Part shown: positions 27,787-36,932 of the stretch, piece by piece | Layout: every line of letters begins with the position of its first letter | Position numbering within the stretch: the first letter of the stretch is position 1 | IMG/VR virus record: IMGVR_UViG_3300028569_002801 | Coordinates: 50,716 to 114,715 of that record | DNA: 64,000 nucleotides | Origin: a virus | Strand: one strand, 5' to 3' | Program-made: the position numbers and the translations under genes | The notes under the pieces: generated by a model | What the model was told of the DNA's origin: nothing | The model's input: only the letters and a program-made list of their open reading frames with translations | The model's database searches: none

Positions 27787-28641
27787 TTAGAATGGTAGAT
27801 CCTCATCTGCAACATCGTTTACTTGTGGATCAACGATTGGTGTTTCTACTTTTGTTTCAGCTCCACCACCAAGAGAAATCTCAGATTCATCACCGTAAAC
27901 ATATTTTTTAAGTTCAGAACTCCACATTGGTGTTTCTCCAACTGCAACTGCCTCTAAATATTCTACAGGTTTTTTAGCGTAAACGTCTTTCCAAGTAAGT
28001 TCGTCTGTCATCCAACCTTCCATAATTTCACCGTCAGTGTGGATAGGTGCTGGATCATCATACATAATCGTTTGAACTACTGTATACTCTTTTCCTTGTG
28101 GTGTTTTTGCTTTGATTAGTTCAATAATCAAATCACGTCCTTTTTCAGAATCAGTTAAGTCACCTTTCGCTTTCCAAATAGGTAGGATTTTATCCAAGAC
28201 ACCTTCTTGTTTGTAATTGTGTTTGAATCTCCAAAACTTAACTCCGTCTTGTTCGTTATCACGATCAACTACTTTTACAATGTAAAATAAACGTGAACGG
28301 TACTGACCCGCCAAGTCTTTATCTTCTTTTTTCCCTGTAGCCATAAGTTCATTATAAACTTCTGTTAGTGGGGAACGCTCGTTGTCATTTTTTTCAGGAT
28401 CGTACAACTTTACCCATTGTCCATTAATTTGCATTTCGTGGTACCAAACTTCTACAAATGGTGATGAACCATCTTTTGTTGGTAGGATACGAACTCTACG
28501 TTGTCCGGATTTTTCATTCTTTTGAAGGATTGCTGAAAAGTATCTTTTCAATCTGTCTTCTTGTGAAATGTTTTGTTTTTGTGAACTCGGTGTTGAGTTC
28601 TTTTCGTACTGTGCTAGTACTGCATCAATTGAATTTGCCAT
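27787..28641 (-). CDS. 32: Single-stranded DNA-binding protein, gp32-like, no zinc site, DEDLPF tip
   Basis: The 284 residues match the gp32-like SSB pattern in order: a basic/amphipathic N-terminus, RLKRYFSAILQKNEKSGQRR, RVRILPTKDGSSPFVEVWYH (OB-fold start, about 48-68), FYIVKVVDRDN and KFWRFKHNYK. There is no Cys anywhere, so the zinc site of T4 gp32 is absent. The C-terminus ends DEDLPF, which resembles the bacterial SSB tip (DDDIPF) that recruits partner proteins. It opens the replication island behind a TTGACA/TATAAT promoter (28681-28708) and is followed by a strong terminator, which fits a protein needed in quantity. Confidence 0.88.
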   Translation of the reverse strand: MANSIDAVLAQYEKNSTPSSQKQNISQEDRLKRYFSAILQKNEKSGQRRVRILPTKDGSSPFVEVWYHEMQINGQWVKLYDPEKNDNERSPLTEVYNELMATGKKEDKDLAGQYRSRLFYIVKVVDRDNEQDGVKFWRFKHNYKQEGVLDKILPIWKAKGDLTDSEKGRDLIIELIKAKTPQGKEYTVVQTIMYDDPAPIHTDGEIMEGWMTDELTWKDVYAKKPVEYLEAVAVGETPMWSSELKKYVYGDESEISLGGGAETKVETPIVDPQVNDVADEDLPF

Positions 28642-28680
28642 AGATTTTTGTTTTTAATTTATACTCTTTTATCTATAACA

Positions 28681-28708
28681 ATTATAAGTGATTTTTCTAA
28701 AATGTCAA
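28681..28708 (-). promoter_or_regulatory. Sigma70-like promoter for SSB
   Basis: Minus-strand TTGACA (plus 28703-28708), 16-base spacer, TATAAT (plus 28681-28686), with a leader of about 30 bases to the SSB ATG. It shares TTTGACATTT and CTTATA with the polymerase promoter. Confidence 0.7.
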
Positions 28709-28710
28709 AT

Positions 28711-28739
28711 AAAAAAGGGCTCAAATACTTGAACCCTTT
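28711..28739 (-). terminator. Intrinsic terminator before SSB promoter
   Basis: On the minus strand AAAGGGTTCAA, a 4-base loop and TTGAGCCCTTT form an 11-bp stem with one G-U pair, then TTTTTT. It ends the tail operon (28772 onward) and its T-run abuts the -35 box of the SSB promoter. Confidence 0.85.
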
Positions 28740-28771
28740 CCACTTCCTAAATCTTTATTTTGGAATTATTT

Positions 28772-29401
28772 TTATTCTTCTTCTTGGTAATTATTAAACG
28801 TTTTTTTAATCTCGTTTGGTGATATATTTTCAACGTCGTCAGATGTTAATATATATTCATTTTTACCTGTCTCTTCCATCTCATCTTTTTTATCATCAAA
28901 GAAATCTGTTAATTTTTGGTTATAAGGATAAGAATCTAAAGATCTTAACATTAACTTTTCTTCAGGGGTTTTTTGTCTGTACTTGTCAAATTTAGTTTCT
29001 AATGAATTTATTTTATCCATAATATCATCCATATGGGATAGTTTTGACTCTAAATCATCTAACTTACTAAAAATACCATCCATAAATTCGTCTTGTTTGG
29101 TTTTAATATCTTGTTGTGCCGTAACCAAATCTGTAATATCAATTTCTTCTGAGGTATCACCATCACCTTTATCGTCACCAACTTCTTCAACATCAGGATC
29201 GTTTTCAACGTCTATTGGTTCAGGAATTGCCCCATCTGCCGGTGGAGCAGGAGCTGCAGGTGGTGCAGGTGCCGCTGGGTCAGCAGGTGGTGCAGGTGCC
29301 GCTGGATCTACTGGCGGTGGTGGAGCATCTTGTTCATTTAAATATGAATTAATATTATTAAATCTTCTTAGTTCCTCCAATATTTTATTATCTATTCCCA
29401 T
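28772..29401 (-). CDS. Hypothetical protein with Pro/Ala-rich tract and coiled coil
   Basis: Of 209 residues, about 26-62 form a Pro/Ala-rich tract of repeated DPAAPAPPA-type units, followed by a strongly acidic stretch (63-90) and a predicted coiled coil (about 93-143, ILE/LEU heptads such as KLDDLESKLSHMDDIMDKINSL is split here as two short heptad runs). The end is acidic. The disordered, acidic, helical makeup resembles scaffolding or assembly proteins, but no family is recognised. It ends at the terminator 28711-28739, so it closes the tail operon rather than joining the replication island. Confidence 0.6.
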   Translation of the reverse strand: MGIDNKILEELRRFNNINSYLNEQDAPPPPVDPAAPAPPADPAAPAPPAAPAPPADGAIPEPIDVENDPDVEEVGDDKGDGDTSEEIDITDLVTAQQDIKTKQDEFMDGIFSKLDDLESKLSHMDDIMDKINSLETKFDKYRQKTPEEKLMLRSLDSYPYNQKLTDFFDDKKDEMEETGKNEYILTSDDVENISPNEIKKTFNNYQEEE

Positions 29402-29411
29402 TTTTTAATTT

Positions 29412-29636
29412 TTATCCGTTTAATAATGTTTTAACTCCTGTAGGTGTTTCAACTTTTAATGTTCTATTTGTTCTCATAGTGTTATCTACTCTTTCTATTA
29501 AACCATCTTTCATTCTAATAGTATAACAATCACCAGTATCTAAATCACAAACTTCTTTATAACCGTTCTCAACTTGTTTTTCGGTTACTCTCGTATCTTT
29601 TCTAAGATAATCGTCTAATAAATTTTTAACATTCAT
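29412..29636 (-). CDS. Small hypothetical protein
   Basis: The 74 residues contain VCDLDTGDCYTIRMKDGLIERVDN (about 29-52, quoted as two parts VCDLDTGDCYT and IRMKDGLIERVDN), a beta-hairpin-like segment with two Cys. The family is unknown. A TATTTATA box lies at 29653-29660, immediately after the end of the 2319-residue gene, so this gene and the next can be transcribed separately from the giant tail genes. The 10-base gap to the following gene supports a two-gene operon. Confidence 0.6.
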   Translation of the reverse strand: MNVKNLLDDYLRKDTRVTEKQVENGYKEVCDLDTGDCYTIRMKDGLIERVDNTMRTNRTLKVETPTGVKTLLNG

Positions 29637-29652
29637 AATCTTATTTTTTATA

Positions 29653-29660
29653 TATAAATA
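29653..29660 (-). promoter_or_regulatory. TATTTATA box
   Basis: Sense-strand ATATTTATATATAAAA in the 28-base gap before the 74-residue gene. Confidence 0.5.
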
Positions 29661-29664
29661 TATT

Positions 29665-32600
29665 CTAGTTTGGATTTAGAACAAAATTTTCATACAGCGT
29701 TGTAAAAATGGTAACATAATTATTATATACACTAATTACCTTTGTATTTGTGTTATTAATTACTTCGTTTTTAATTTGTTCCGCAGTTAAGGGTGGTGGT
29801 CCAAAAGCCACCGGAGTATTCCAAGTTGTATAACATATTTGAGCTAAAGCCTTACCATACTGTTTATATTCATTAGTATCAATATTTAATGTTTTTAATG
29901 ATTCTATTAATGGTATCATTGATTGGTAAAAGGACACCATAAATTTAGTAGATGTTGTTGTATCTAAAAAACTCGCTAAAGCCACCGAGACACCCATAAT
30001 GTCAACACATGTCTGCTCTTTTAAATATGTATCTAAACTACCATTATGTTTTGTTTCTGTTGATATCTCGTATAAATTATTATTTATTGAATTCAATAAC
30101 GCCAAATCAGTCTCATAACTATTAACGGGTCTTGTAAGAGCAATACCTAAAAGTAATGCTCTTAACGCACTATTGGTTGTTTCCGCCTTAATGATTGGTA
30201 ATAATTCTTCATATGTTATTGCGGTTCTTTTTACATCAACAAACGGTAATGACGTGTATTTTGTTTTTTCTTTACACGCATCGGTACCCGTTTTAGTTGT
30301 TTTTATAGTTGGATCGGTATTGATTAATGTTTCTCCTGATGTAGGGGTGTTTGTTTTTTTATTTTTTTCTTTGTACGACTGTAATATTTTTTGATTAACG
30401 TTAATTAATAAGTTATCTACATTAGGTAAACTATATTTAGGTATTCTTGTTCCTTTAAATTTAGTTGTAAATCCGTTTTCAGATATATTATGATCAACTT
30501 CATAAATCCAATAAGGACCATAAAATAATGGTACATGTCTTAATACAAAATACATTGTTGGTTGTATCATTACATTACCCATTGATTCAACTCCACAACT
30601 ATAAGATCTAGATTTATAGATACTATACATAGAAACTGATTGCTGAGCAACTTTATCCCCCGCCACAGAACCACCAATATCAGCAAATACTTTAAAAGAC
30701 TCTGAAGTGTTTTTCATTTCAGACATATCTAAATCTAAATTCTTAAACATGTTTTGATTTTGTATTCCAAAATCAACACTAAACCCAACAACCCTATTTG
30801 TTTTAGAGTAGTCTCTTTTTGGGTCTGAGATTCTCAACGGGTTATCAGTAATTCTTAAATCAAAACTATCATCATCAAATCTAATAAATGAATTTTCTTT
30901 TGGTTTTGGGTATTCAGACGGGTTACCCATGTATAAACATAAAAACTTAGGACTCGACTTAGTGTAATCAACTTCTAAGTATGTACCAAATAACGAGTTA
31001 GGTATTTCAATATCTATTGATTGTCCGTTTTTTATTGCTGTTTGTATACCATAAAAATTTATATATGCCGGCATTGCAAAAAACATAAACTGATTGTCAC
31101 CTAAAATGTTACTTACTACCGTCATTAGATTCATGTCTGGATTATTCTGAGTATCTAATCTTTTCACTATCTTATCAACATCGACAACGTAAACATCACC
31201 AACATCACTATTAGCCCTATCCATAAATAAAAAGTCCTCAAATAATGTGACATATTTTAAATCAGAACCAGCAATCCATTTATCGTTAAACCCTTTTAAT
31301 GTGTTGTAAAGCGATAACTTACCAACATCCCCAGTAACTGAATTTGTTGTATTATCTTTTACGGTTATATTATTTAAATCTTTATTTAAATTTAAAAATG
31401 TTTGATTTAATATTTTTTCTTGTATTGATTTTTGATCAGTTAAAAACTGATTTATTAATGTTGTAAATGTTTGTTTATTTAAATTTGGGTTATCTAACTT
31501 CTTTTGTGCATATAACCTTATAAGTGGATATGTTTTTATTACATTATCACTTGTAAATTCAATGTCGTTATCAATAAAGAAATCCGCAACAGTAGACTTA
31601 GGTGTTCCAAACAACGGAACCACAGGTTGTGGTTGATTTGCAGGTAACTGTTGTTGAGGTGTTAAATTTTGTTGTTGTTGATGTTGTGATAAACAATTTT
31701 GACTAGGTATTTTATATGTTAAACATTTAACCGCAGCGTTTGTATCATTTGGGTATGGGTATTCATCATAATCCAAAGTATATGTCTTAATTAAAAATAA
31801 CGTTTGTGGTTGGTTCGGCGGATTAAATGTTGTTGTATTTGCGATTTTCCTAGCACAAAAATTTGTGGAGTTAGGAGTAAAAGACTCTATCGCCTCAAGA
31901 TAATATACTTCACCCTCCACGTAAGTACTACCAGTAGTAACAACATCAGATGTATTAAGTGGTATTACAACATTAAATATCTCATTAGGTGAACAACAAC
32001 TTTGGAACGTGTAATGTGTTGATGGTGTAATCGCGGATGTTGGTGATGTAGTCGCACTTGGCGTTGTAGTCGCACTTGGCGTTGTAGTCGCACTTGGCGT
32101 TGTTGAAGGAAATGCAGGATTCGGTTGTCCGGGGTAATCTATACCGTATATCGATGAGAACCCTAAATACGTCCTTAGAGTATTCCAAGCATCCTGATTT
32201 TGGGTAACACTTTGTAATAAAGTAACATTTGTACCATCTCCAGGAAGAGTTCCTTTTACGTATGGATTAAATGTATATTTTTCAAATTCAGGAACAAATT
32301 CCTTAAGATTTGAAAATGAGTTAAATAACCTTCTATCAAAGTTACCTGGATTACCTAATTTAAGTACACAATCAAAATTTAAAAATTCTTTTAGAGATGA
32401 GGTAAATGTTGCCATTTGTTTTTGTGCTAATGTTTTACCATCAACGTCCTCATTCACAAAAGTAATTCCAGATTTATTAACTAAAAATAAACTTAGTATC
32501 TGATTGTATAATCTTTTTTGTGCGATGTTTGCAACTTTATTACTGTTAGTATATGATGGATCAATTATCTCTTCTTTTAATATTAAATTTTTAGATAATG

Positions 32601-35600
32601 GTTTGTAATTACAAAAACCAATAAATTGTTCTTCAAATTTATCTAACATCTCAGGAGTAAAAACTGAAAATATTTCTTCAATAGATGAGTACTCCGATTG
32701 TGCGGATTTTAAATCAAATGGTGTTTGTGAGTCAGTATTTAATTTAATAGCCTTTAAATATTGTGTAGGTGTTGGTTTTTTAAGTAGACTATTATCAAAA
32801 TACCCAAAGTGTGGTGCCGACCATAAACTTCTTACTGAACCATTATATAATGAATTATTATTAATTAATTCCTTTGTTAAAATGTTATTAGAATTGACAC
32901 ACTCATAAATTGATTGATCAATCGGTATCCCCCCCATAGAAGGGAATAACATAATATACTGTTGTGTTGTTCCACTTTTTTCTGCGTAGTTATAGTAATT
33001 AGTTTTTTGTAGTGATCTGTCGGGATTTAAAGTGTCAAACCCAAAATTTAAATAATTACTTGATTGGTTATTCTTACCTACCCTAAAATTATTATCATTG
33101 TACGCGTTTTGAAAATCATTTGTTGTGTATCCTGTAAATAAGTCTTTTCCATTAACAAAATTATATACAGAATTTATTACTTTAGGATAAAACCCCGTAC
33201 CAATAAAGTCCTTGCTTTGTACTGATGGTATTGGGAAATTTTCAGTTTTTTGTAATACCATAGTTTGGCTATTACCACTATAATCAGGAATGGTGTACTG
33301 CGTTGTTAATCCTGAAGTTACGGGATCGTACGAACCAACATAATCAAAATTCTTCCAAACAGAATCTAATATGTCTACATTTTCATTAACATATTTTTTA
33401 TATCTATACCATATAGATCCATATTTTAAAACCCAAGCATATGGTACTTGGTGTACCGCTGAGTATTTTTTAAGTGTTGACGCTAAATAATCTAAATCAG
33501 TCGCAACATCATTCTCTATTGATTTTATTTTTTCTTTTGTGGTTATTAGTGGTAATGAATTTAAAAATAGATACCCTAATGTTGTAAATGCGTTATCTGT
33601 GTTTGTTTTGTTTTCATCAACACCCTTCACTAATGCGTTAATAAAATATGGAGTGTTAAGTAAAGAGGTTGTTTGAATTTGAGTTCCAACATTTCCTGAA
33701 TATGAATTACCATAATTAACATAAGATTCAGTAATATAAAAATCTTTGATTTCCCTTCCACTATAAAAATTTTTAAGAGCTAACTGACTATTAATTGGTG
33801 CGTTTGTTGTTGCTAAGTATGGTTGTGCTCCGTTATTTAGTGTTCTAAAATCACTTAATAAACTTAAGTTTGTATATTTTTCAGTCTCATTAATTCTTGC
33901 AATAGTCTTTTTGTCATCTAAATAAATGAACGTCTTTGTTGTGTCGTTGAATTGTTCTACACCTCCTACGGTATTACCGTTAGATGTGTTTCCACTAACC
34001 CAACTTAAATTAGTGAATGGGTACGTATCTAAAAAACTAATTTTAGATGAGTCCGTACTTTCTAAATATTCTTTTAAATTTTTAGATAATTCTAAATCAG
34101 ACGAAATTTTTATAGATCTATTAGATAATGTATCAATACTATATATGTCGTTTGTTGATTTTAATAAATTATCAATATATTCAGTCTTATATTTACTTCT
34201 TATGTATGTTTGCCAACTTTCACCTTGCCCACTATTTGATATCTTCTTAAGATATGTAATAAAATCATTATAATTAAATTTATAATTTTTTAATATCTGA
34301 TTTAATTCTATATTATTACCAATAGAGTTTGATATATTTTTACTTTCTATGTCACCATAAAATTTATCAATTTGTTTTTTAGATATTTCTTCGTTAATAA
34401 ATTTAGTATAATACGAAGATAGGTATGTTCTTTCAAATAATTCATAAAAGAAAGGGATAGCAACTAAGTCTTGGTATGGTGCAGTTTTAAATGGAAACTC
34501 AATCGCGTTAGCCGAAACATAACTACTGTAATCTGCCAAATTATTATATACATTAGCAGATGTAGGTTTAGACGTTTCTGTCGCTCCTTTTAAATATGCT
34601 TCAACGAAACCAATTTCCGGCCATATTCTATAGTCATACGCCTTTGTTTGTTTAATAACTTTAGAGTCACCAGGGTATTGTATTGTATATAGTTCTCTAC
34701 CGTCAGCCTGTTTTTCTTTAATAAAATATAACGGCCAAGGATAAATAACATTATCTTTATCTAACGTTCCACTAGATGATTGTATTGAGTTGAGTCCGTC
34801 AACTGAAAAACTTTTATCGGGTGGTATTACCGCTAATAGTCTTGCGGTTTCATTTCTTACGTCCCAAGCGGCTTGGTGTGTGTCTTCCATTAATCTATAA
34901 AAGGCGTCTGCCCCTGCAAAAATAATGGCAAAAATATTTCTTATTGTTGGTTTAAACCCTAACCCCCCTTGTGCTGGATTTTTTAATGATCTGTCCGCTA
35001 ATATTTGAGAAAGATTCCTTTCAATTATCTCCTCATTTGTTGCCAAAGTTTTTTCAGCGTCATCAATATCATCTAAAAAACTATTGGGTACATATGACCC
35101 ATCAGATACTGTTTTATCACCAAAAACAAAGTAAGTGGTATCATCATCAACCCATTCTTTTTTTTCGTTTAATACTTTTTCTTTAAGTAGTTTGTTTTTA
35201 TCCTCATCTAACTTAAACTTTTCAAAATCATTTTTTCCTTGTTCAGTTGATAAGTCTACAGGTTTATTAAATCTAAAAAAATATGTGTTTTGTAAATCGT
35301 TAGTATTATTAATCCACGCCTCAAAATTTAATTTTTTTAATACGTCATTTTTATTTTTAATTTTTAATGGTATTTCTCTTTTACCTCCTTTACCAAAAGT
35401 TTTATTATTATTTAATTTATCTAAATAATATTTAATTCTTTCTTCAATTTTTGTTTTATAATCTTCTTTTGTTTGATATTCAATGTCTTTTTTAAATGGG
35501 TAATAAATTAATTTTTGATCACCACTAACATAAAAACTACTTTTATCTAAAAACTTATCAATTGAATTTGTGTATACACTTTTTCTTAATGATTGTAGGG

Positions 35601-36624
35601 TTTCTCTATAATCTTGTATGTCGTTTAGTTGTGAAAAATCCCCCTGATTAGCGGCATCTTGTTGTAGTTTAGTTGCGTAATTTTCAACTCTATACTTAAA
35701 CTCATCTATAGATAGTTGTGGAAAATCGTCGGGTATTAATCCCTTTCTTTTATATATTTCATAAACCTCATCTAATTTTTGTCTACCCTTATATGTGTTT
35801 TTTGTTTGTAACGTATTGTTACTGTTATCCCTATATGTGATTTCAGTATTATACATTTTAGGGGCAGTTACCGCATATTGTAAAGGAGTGTCAAATAATA
35901 GTGCAGTAAACTTACCAACAAGTTTTAAACTGATATCATAATTTCCGGTATTTGAATCGAACCTAGCATTAAAGGATAGTAAAGATAAACGATATCTAAT
36001 CGCCTTTCCGTAATAACCCTTTAGTGTTAAATAAAATAATGGGTATGGAAAATTAAAGAATGCAGAATATATAGAACTATCCCCTTGTTCAAAAAGTGTC
36101 CTTCCTTGTATGTCTGTCATTTCAATGTTAACTTCAGGAACCCCCGTCCCTTTAACATTAACCCTAATTGATTTAATACCCAACATTTGGGTATCTTCGT
36201 GTCTTGTAATTGAATTTTTAAATCTTGATTTACCGTCAATGGTTACGACTTGTTCGGTTTTTTGATTTGCCCCCTTACCTAATCTTGATTCAAACCCTGT
36301 TAATTGATCAGACCAACTACTATCAAACGAGGTTTTACCTTTTGGTTTTAAAAAGTTTATTTTTAAATCGTCATCCCCTTGAAATAATGTTGCAACGGTT
36401 GTATTAACAACTGGCGAATCAAATGTCTCACCTATCGCCAATTTTGTTCGTGGGATTATAAATGTTTCTAAGTTAGCGTAATAAACTAAATCTTCATGAT
36501 CCACCAATCTTGGTGCCGCCTGATTATTCTCGTCGTAAATTTGGTTCGGGTTTACTAAGAGTATGTTATCGTACTCCATTTCAACAAATATTTTTTTTGT
36601 TTGTTTTAGTCTTTTATCTGCCAT
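29665..36624 (-). CDS. Giant (about 2319 aa) baseplate-region structural protein
   Basis: I start at MADKRLKQTKK (36624) rather than the longer ATG at 36675: this gives an 11-base overlap with the gp53-like gene instead of 62. The first ~250 residues carry a virion-type region (FFNFPYPLFYLTLKGYYG and LSFNARFDSNTGNYDISLKL, about 195-245). About residues 1508-1526 are a TPSATT triple repeat in a Ser/Thr/Pro-rich linker, followed by a QQQ-rich stretch. The region about 2000-2115 (MYSIYKSRSYSCGVESMGN ... YFVLRHVPLFYGPYWIYEV) looks like a hub- or tail-end domain. It sits in the gp53-tape measure cluster, so a baseplate hub or wedge role is likely; the T4 counterpart is uncertain. Confidence 0.7.
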   Translation of the reverse strand: MADKRLKQTKKIFVEMEYDNILLVNPNQIYDENNQAAPRLVDHEDLVYYANLETFIIPRTKLAIGETFDSPVVNTTVATLFQGDDDLKINFLKPKGKTSFDSSWSDQLTGFESRLGKGANQKTEQVVTIDGKSRFKNSITRHEDTQMLGIKSIRVNVKGTGVPEVNIEMTDIQGRTLFEQGDSSIYSAFFNFPYPLFYLTLKGYYGKAIRYRLSLLSFNARFDSNTGNYDISLKLVGKFTALLFDTPLQYAVTAPKMYNTEITYRDNSNNTLQTKNTYKGRQKLDEVYEIYKRKGLIPDDFPQLSIDEFKYRVENYATKLQQDAANQGDFSQLNDIQDYRETLQSLRKSVYTNSIDKFLDKSSFYVSGDQKLIYYPFKKDIEYQTKEDYKTKIEERIKYYLDKLNNNKTFGKGGKREIPLKIKNKNDVLKKLNFEAWINNTNDLQNTYFFRFNKPVDLSTEQGKNDFEKFKLDEDKNKLLKEKVLNEKKEWVDDDTTYFVFGDKTVSDGSYVPNSFLDDIDDAEKTLATNEEIIERNLSQILADRSLKNPAQGGLGFKPTIRNIFAIIFAGADAFYRLMEDTHQAAWDVRNETARLLAVIPPDKSFSVDGLNSIQSSSGTLDKDNVIYPWPLYFIKEKQADGRELYTIQYPGDSKVIKQTKAYDYRIWPEIGFVEAYLKGATETSKPTSANVYNNLADYSSYVSANAIEFPFKTAPYQDLVAIPFFYELFERTYLSSYYTKFINEEISKKQIDKFYGDIESKNISNSIGNNIELNQILKNYKFNYNDFITYLKKISNSGQGESWQTYIRSKYKTEYIDNLLKSTNDIYSIDTLSNRSIKISSDLELSKNLKEYLESTDSSKISFLDTYPFTNLSWVSGNTSNGNTVGGVEQFNDTTKTFIYLDDKKTIARINETEKYTNLSLLSDFRTLNNGAQPYLATTNAPINSQLALKNFYSGREIKDFYITESYVNYGNSYSGNVGTQIQTTSLLNTPYFINALVKGVDENKTNTDNAFTTLGYLFLNSLPLITTKEKIKSIENDVATDLDYLASTLKKYSAVHQVPYAWVLKYGSIWYRYKKYVNENVDILDSVWKNFDYVGSYDPVTSGLTTQYTIPDYSGNSQTMVLQKTENFPIPSVQSKDFIGTGFYPKVINSVYNFVNGKDLFTGYTTNDFQNAYNDNNFRVGKNNQSSNYLNFGFDTLNPDRSLQKTNYYNYAEKSGTTQQYIMLFPSMGGIPIDQSIYECVNSNNILTKELINNNSLYNGSVRSLWSAPHFGYFDNSLLKKPTPTQYLKAIKLNTDSQTPFDLKSAQSEYSSIEEIFSVFTPEMLDKFEEQFIGFCNYKPLSKNLILKEEIIDPSYTNSNKVANIAQKRLYNQILSLFLVNKSGITFVNEDVDGKTLAQKQMATFTSSLKEFLNFDCVLKLGNPGNFDRRLFNSFSNLKEFVPEFEKYTFNPYVKGTLPGDGTNVTLLQSVTQNQDAWNTLRTYLGFSSIYGIDYPGQPNPAFPSTTPSATTTPSATTTPSATTSPTSAITPSTHYTFQSCCSPNEIFNVVIPLNTSDVVTTGSTYVEGEVYYLEAIESFTPNSTNFCARKIANTTTFNPPNQPQTLFLIKTYTLDYDEYPYPNDTNAAVKCLTYKIPSQNCLSQHQQQQNLTPQQQLPANQPQPVVPLFGTPKSTVADFFIDNDIEFTSDNVIKTYPLIRLYAQKKLDNPNLNKQTFTTLINQFLTDQKSIQEKILNQTFLNLNKDLNNITVKDNTTNSVTGDVGKLSLYNTLKGFNDKWIAGSDLKYVTLFEDFLFMDRANSDVGDVYVVDVDKIVKRLDTQNNPDMNLMTVVSNILGDNQFMFFAMPAYINFYGIQTAIKNGQSIDIEIPNSLFGTYLEVDYTKSSPKFLCLYMGNPSEYPKPKENSFIRFDDDSFDLRITDNPLRISDPKRDYSKTNRVVGFSVDFGIQNQNMFKNLDLDMSEMKNTSESFKVFADIGGSVAGDKVAQQSVSMYSIYKSRSYSCGVESMGNVMIQPTMYFVLRHVPLFYGPYWIYEVDHNISENGFTTKFKGTRIPKYSLPNVDNLLINVNQKILQSYKEKNKKTNTPTSGETLINTDPTIKTTKTGTDACKEKTKYTSLPFVDVKRTAITYEELLPIIKAETTNSALRALLLGIALTRPVNSYETDLALLNSINNNLYEISTETKHNGSLDTYLKEQTCVDIMGVSVALASFLDTTTSTKFMVSFYQSMIPLIESLKTLNIDTNEYKQYGKALAQICYTTWNTPVAFGPPPLTAEQIKNEVINNTNTKVISVYNNYVTIFTTLYENFVLNPN
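32046..32100 (-). repeat. Three 18-bp direct repeats
   Basis: The plus-strand unit GTTGTAGTCGCACTTGGC recurs three times with almost no change, encoding (TPSATT) units in the linker of the 2319-residue protein. Confidence 0.9.
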
Positions 36625-36931
36625 AATAAAAAATATGTGTATCCAGGGCAGATTTGTAGTCTTGCAGGGCAGCAACTAACGGAAAAGGTACAACTAATAT
36701 TGTTCCATCGGGTATGTTCGTCTCCAATCCTCCATATAATGGGTTTGCCATCATTATTAACCAACCAAAATATGGTGCTCCATATTTTTCGTAACTTATC
36801 TTATCTAACCTACTTTGATTTTTTCTATAAATATATCTTTGATCTGACGATCTTGCAGGTAAACTTAAAAATGGTACTACGGTTTGTTTACCATTAATTA
36901 AAAAATTACCATATCTATCATAATATTGCAT
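36614..36931 (-). CDS. 53: Baseplate wedge protein, gp53/LysM-like
   Basis: The 105 residues contain SRLDKISYEKYGAPYFGWLI (about 40-59) followed by MANP and an IPDGTILVVPFP segment (about 73-84). This 'RxDxIayxyYGxpxxWwxIxxxNp...G..l.iP' pattern is that of gp53-type wedge proteins and the LysM-like tail protein X fold. T4 gp53 completes the wedge next to gp25. The gene lies two bases after the 2124-residue gene and overlaps the 2319-residue gene by 11 bases. Identification as gp53 rather than another LysM-like tail protein is probable, not certain. Confidence 0.6.
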   Translation of the reverse strand: MQYYDRYGNFLINGKQTVVPFLSLPARSSDQRYIYRKNQSRLDKISYEKYGAPYFGWLIMMANPLYGGLETNIPDGTILVVPFPLVAALQDYKSALDTHIFYYGR

Positions 36932-36932
36932 A

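Noticed and set aside
32046-32100. Short regular direct repeats considered as a CRISPR-like array
   Set aside because: The repeats are contiguous without spacers and encode an in-frame TPSATT linker.
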